A stretch of DNA of 6,405 bases from Pelobacter sp. UBA6812 (lineage in GTDB: Bacteria > Desulfobacterota > Desulfuromonadia > Desulfuromonadales > Syntrophotaleaceae). The stretch spans positions 1 through 6,405 of the forward strand of contig DKEW01000085.1 of NCBI GenBank assembly GCA_002452265.1, in the 5' to 3' direction. Below, piece by piece: positions 4,447 through 6,405 of this stretch. The notes beneath the pieces were generated by a model. That model worked only from the letters and a program-made list of their open reading frames with translations, ran no database searches and had not been told where the DNA came from. A program made the position numbers and the translations under genes. Positions within the stretch are counted from its first letter, which is position 1; every line of letters starts with the position of its first letter.

Positions 4447-5349
4447 TCAGGGGCTGATGTGCGTGCGTGACGGCTTGATCAGGAGGCCGTTGCCGGCTGG
4501 TGCAGCTTTAGCGGCGGGATAGACGGTCAGAACCTTGCGCAGGGTTTCGCTAAACTTGTTTTTAAAGTCCCGCTCACGCTTGTAGTCGGCTCCAAATTGG
4601 GCCTGCAGGCTGGCCCAGGGGATGACGGTGTCTTTGTGTAGGTAACTCATGCGGTAAGTTAGCCAACAATAGAGATCTAGGGCCAGAGGGGAGCGCCGCA
4701 AGGCCTTTAGAGCGCGCATGTCAACCGGCACGGGGTGATCGATCAACTCTTGGTAGAATTTGTGCCCCAAAGTCACCGTGGACTGCCAAAGGTCAGCCTG
4801 GTCGGGGTTTTTGGGATCCCACCACAGATGAGTCTCGTCGGCAATCCGGAAGCCGGCATTTGACCAATGGTCTTCTCCTTCGTAGGTGCAGGAGATAGAC
4901 GATGAGAAGAGCCGTTTCATCTGCATCCGTAGTCGGGTGATCGACCCCCACCGTCCACCGGTCGGCATCAAATCCAATTGCCGCATGAACGATGAAAGCG
5001 TGTCGCCAAGCACAACCATTGGCTCCCTGGTGCGCACCGCTTCGGTGGATATCCAAGCGAGCAGCAGGCGAGGTAAACTGCCGTAGGGGAGGCCGATGCT
5101 GAGCGGCAGGTGTGTTCGCGCATCAATGGTAACTCCGGGCTGTATCACCAAGCTGAAGGCCCCGTTTCTGCGCCCCCATGCCGCAACGGAGCCTGGGTCG
5201 CGGTGGGGCATGGTTGCCTGCACCAGCATGCGGGCCATGAAGCCAAGGGCGCCCGCAGCCTTGGCTTCCTCCGCCTCGATGGCCATGGCTTCTTCAACCA
5301 GCTTCAAGGTGCTGGGGCTGAGGAAGGGTGGATGGGAGAGGCTTTCCAT
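4447..5349 (-). CDS. RepA-family plasmid replication initiator, second paralog
   Basis: A 300-residue protein of the same RepA_C family as the gene at 2780-3898 but clearly diverged. Shared blocks are MLVQATMPH (41-49), IGLPYGSLPRLLLAWIS (85-101), TGGRWGSIT (130-138), HPVPVDMRALKALRRSPLALDLYCWLTYRMSYL (205-237) and IPWASLQAQFG (243-253). It lacks the long charged N-terminal extension of the first RepA and begins close to the core. The start is the ATG at 5349; a TTG just before it also reads in frame. The ATG shares its A with the TGA of the upstream RHH gene (TGATG), with AAGG about 4 nt upstream, so translation is probably coupled to the partition operon. It may be the true initiator of the iteron origin, an initiator for a second origin, or a regulator. 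The stop faces the origin. Confidence 0.83.
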   Translation of the reverse strand: MESLSHPPFLSPSTLKLVEEAMAIEAEEAKAAGALGFMARMLVQATMPHRDPGSVAAWGRRNGAFSLVIQPGVTIDARTHLPLSIGLPYGSLPRLLLAWISTEAVRTREPMVVLGDTLSSFMRQLDLMPTGGRWGSITRLRMQMKRLFSSSISCTYEGEDHWSNAGFRIADETHLWWDPKNPDQADLWQSTVTLGHKFYQELIDHPVPVDMRALKALRRSPLALDLYCWLTYRMSYLHKDTVIPWASLQAQFGADYKRERDFKNKFSETLRKVLTVYPAAKAAPAGNGLLIKPSRTHISP

Positions 5350-5642
5350 CAAGCCTTGGGCAGATACTGCTTCAGGGCGTCGCGGATGATCGCCGAAAAG
5401 GTAAATTCCTGTTTCTGTTTTCTGCGGCCTCTTGAAACAGCCTGAATTGCTTCAAACAGTTCCGGCTCGACGGTAATCGACATTTTTACGAAATCTGATT
5501 TAGGATTTCTTTTTTCCGATATCGCGGCTGCCGGTGGCTGAGGCGCCGGGGGCGGGGGCGGCATGAATGGTCTGCCGGGCGTCTGAAGGGCCGTTTGGTC
5601 TTCATGGTGCAATTCAGCGAGTGATTTACGTTTAAGGGCCAT
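5349..5642 (-). CDS. Ribbon-helix-helix partition protein (ParG-like centromere-binding protein)
   Basis: A 97-residue protein with a flexible N-terminus and a C-terminal ribbon-helix-helix: strand VKMSITV (52-58), helix PELFEAIQAVSRG (60-72), linker RRKQKQE (73-79), helix TFSAIIRDALKQYL (81-94). By position right after parA it should be the centromere-binding partner, comparable to ParG of ParF/ParG systems. The first residues MALKRKSLAEL are basic and short. In ParG- and ParB-type partners such N-terminal tails, often with one key Arg or Lys, stimulate ParA ATPase; K4, R5 and K6 are candidates. Residues 22-37 are proline-rich (PPPPPAPQPP). It starts 3 nt after the parA stop with GAGG 9 nt upstream, and its TGA overlaps the second repA start. 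Probable parA operon autorepressor. Confidence 0.8.
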   Translation of the reverse strand: MALKRKSLAELHHEDQTALQTPGRPFMPPPPPAPQPPAAAISEKRNPKSDFVKMSITVEPELFEAIQAVSRGRRKQKQEFTFSAIIRDALKQYLPKA

Positions 5643-5645
5643 GGT

Positions 5646-6308
5646 CTATAACCTCAAGTCGAGCATTTGAATTACCTCTTCAGCGAGTTGGCCGATTTCC
5701 TGATAGGCCGGCGAACCAGGCGCAAACGAGTTAATGCCGATGCCATGCATGACGGCATCGGCATAGGCGACCCGTAGACAGAGTGTGGCCTTTGAAACGG
5801 GCCCCCATTTATCGAGCACATCTCGCAATTCTCGGCCGGCAGCCGTGTTCATCTGTACACGGTTGGGAATCAACAGGAATTTTTTGGACGGATCAAGCCC
5901 AATGGCCTCTTTGCAGAGATCCACAGCATGGCGGGCAGCCTCGATATCCAAGGCGCTGGCGCCGACCGGCACCAGTATCAGATCGGCATACAGTACTGCC
6001 CGCATCGATATGGCGGCAATGGCCGGGGGCAGGTCGACGACCACCAGATCGGCATCGATCGATGACAGTTCATCCATTAACCGCTTGCCTTCCACGTCAC
6101 TGGCTACCTGGTGCACACTGACACCACTGTCTGCCGCGCCGTTATTCAACCATACCGTTGCGCTCTTCTGGGGGTCTGCATCGGCCAATGCCACCTTGAG
6201 CTTGGGGAACAACTCCTTGATCTGGGTAGCCAGATGCACGGCAATAGTGGTTTTGCCGACACCGCCCTTTTGCTGCATCACGGTTATGATCTTAATGGTG
6301 TCGCCCAT
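5646..6308 (-). CDS. parA: ParA-family partition ATPase (ParF-like, small type Ib)
   Basis: A 220-residue Walker ATPase. The deviant Walker A is KGGVGKTT (14-21, with signature K14 and K19), the A' motif LADADPQKSATVW lies at 41-53, and Walker B is DLVVVDLPPAI (87-97, with D92). There is no N-terminal helix-turn-helix domain, which together with the length near 210-220 places it with short ParA/ParF proteins rather than P1 or F ParA. These bind ATP, dimerise, coat the nucleoid and move plasmid copies apart when the centromere-binding partner triggers hydrolysis. The ATG at 6308 has AGGA 6 nt upstream in an AT-rich leader. It leads the operon parA - RHH - second repA, with only 3 nt to the next gene. 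Confidence 0.9.
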   Translation of the reverse strand: MGDTIKIITVMQQKGGVGKTTIAVHLATQIKELFPKLKVALADADPQKSATVWLNNGAADSGVSVHQVASDVEGKRLMDELSSIDADLVVVDLPPAIAAISMRAVLYADLILVPVGASALDIEAARHAVDLCKEAIGLDPSKKFLLIPNRVQMNTAAGRELRDVLDKWGPVSKATLCLRVAYADAVMHGIGINSFAPGSPAYQEIGQLAEEVIQMLDLRL

Positions 6309-6405
6309 ATTTTTTCCTAAAAATTAAAAAAGAATTCTTGAATGCTATTTAACATCTCCGCCGGGAAGTCCCCTTCCGAGAGGTGGGGGATGAAAGGCGT
6401 TTTTG
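6309..6405. promoter_or_regulatory. parA upstream region with small palindrome and competing hairpins
   Basis: Just upstream of parA is an AT-rich tract with a 10-bp palindrome AAGAATTCTT (6330-6339), a possible RHH-protein operator. Beyond it are two mutually exclusive hairpins: GGAAG/CTTCC (6364-6368 with 6373-6377) and CCCC..CC/GG..GGGG (6370-6377 with 6382-6388). CGCC (6359-6362) can pair with GGCG (6396-6399), which is followed by TTTTT on the plus strand. This may be a plus-strand terminator, part of the centromere or an antisense RNA; the window edge prevents a choice. No clear -35/-10 pair was found. Confidence 0.35.

Noticed and set aside
5096..5445. Overlapping plus-strand frames of 97 and 111 codons
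   Set aside because: They are antisense to the second repA and the RHH gene, both of which have clear family motifs.
5785..6327. 180-codon open frame on the plus strand
   Set aside because: It lies entirely antisense to parA, whose Walker motifs are intact; the open frame is a by-product of the parA codon pattern.

Overview
The window looks like the replication and maintenance core of a proteobacterial plasmid, or of a plasmid-derived integrated element, joined to an accessory segment. The evidence is two genes of the plasmid RepA (RepA_C) family, a four-copy 22-bp iteron array with DnaA-box-like sites, a ParA/ribbon-helix-helix partition pair and a PIN-domain toxin-antitoxin pair. The host cannot be fixed from the sequence. 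RepA_C replicons, moderate GC and E. coli-like promoters and ribosome sites suit Beta/Gammaproteobacteria or Acidithiobacillia, but this is inference only.

Layout. Left arm (1-1213, minus strand): two family-2 glycosyltransferases coupled by a TAATG overlap. The upstream one resembles rhamnosyltransferases; the downstream one is cut by the window edge. Next (about 1265-2531, minus strand): a C-terminal remnant of a WGR-like gene, a stretch with a weak small ORF, a PIN toxin/RHH antitoxin pair in toxin-first order, and the intact WGR-like gene. A 65-bp direct repeat (64/65 identical) at 1277-1341 and 2241-2305 brackets the toxin-antitoxin cassette. The toxin promoter is near consensus and is placed so that transcription should start on the A of the ATG, which implies a leaderless mRNA.

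Centre (2532-4446): a 248-bp divergent control region, with an AT-rich 20-bp palindrome and promoters pointing both ways, serves the WGR-like gene (minus) and the first repA (plus, 2780-3898). Downstream of it is a 548-bp non-coding region that I read as the replication origin: an AT-rich stretch with short direct repeats, DnaA-box-like 9-mers, four identical 16-bp iterons at exact 22-bp spacing and a 13-bp inverted repeat.

Right arm (4447-6308, minus strand): a compact parA - RHH (parG-like) - second repA operon. The genes are 3 nt apart and then overlap as TGATG, so partition and a second initiator are probably co-expressed.

How it fits together: one or both RepA proteins should bind the iterons and recruit DnaA and the replisome. 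ParA and the RHH protein should segregate the copies. The PIN/RHH pair may stabilise the plasmid by post-segregational killing. The glycosyltransferases are cargo likely to alter surface polysaccharide. The most notable points are two different RepA paralogs converging on one iteron origin, the regular architecture of that origin, and the repeat-bracketed toxin-antitoxin module with a predicted leaderless toxin transcript.
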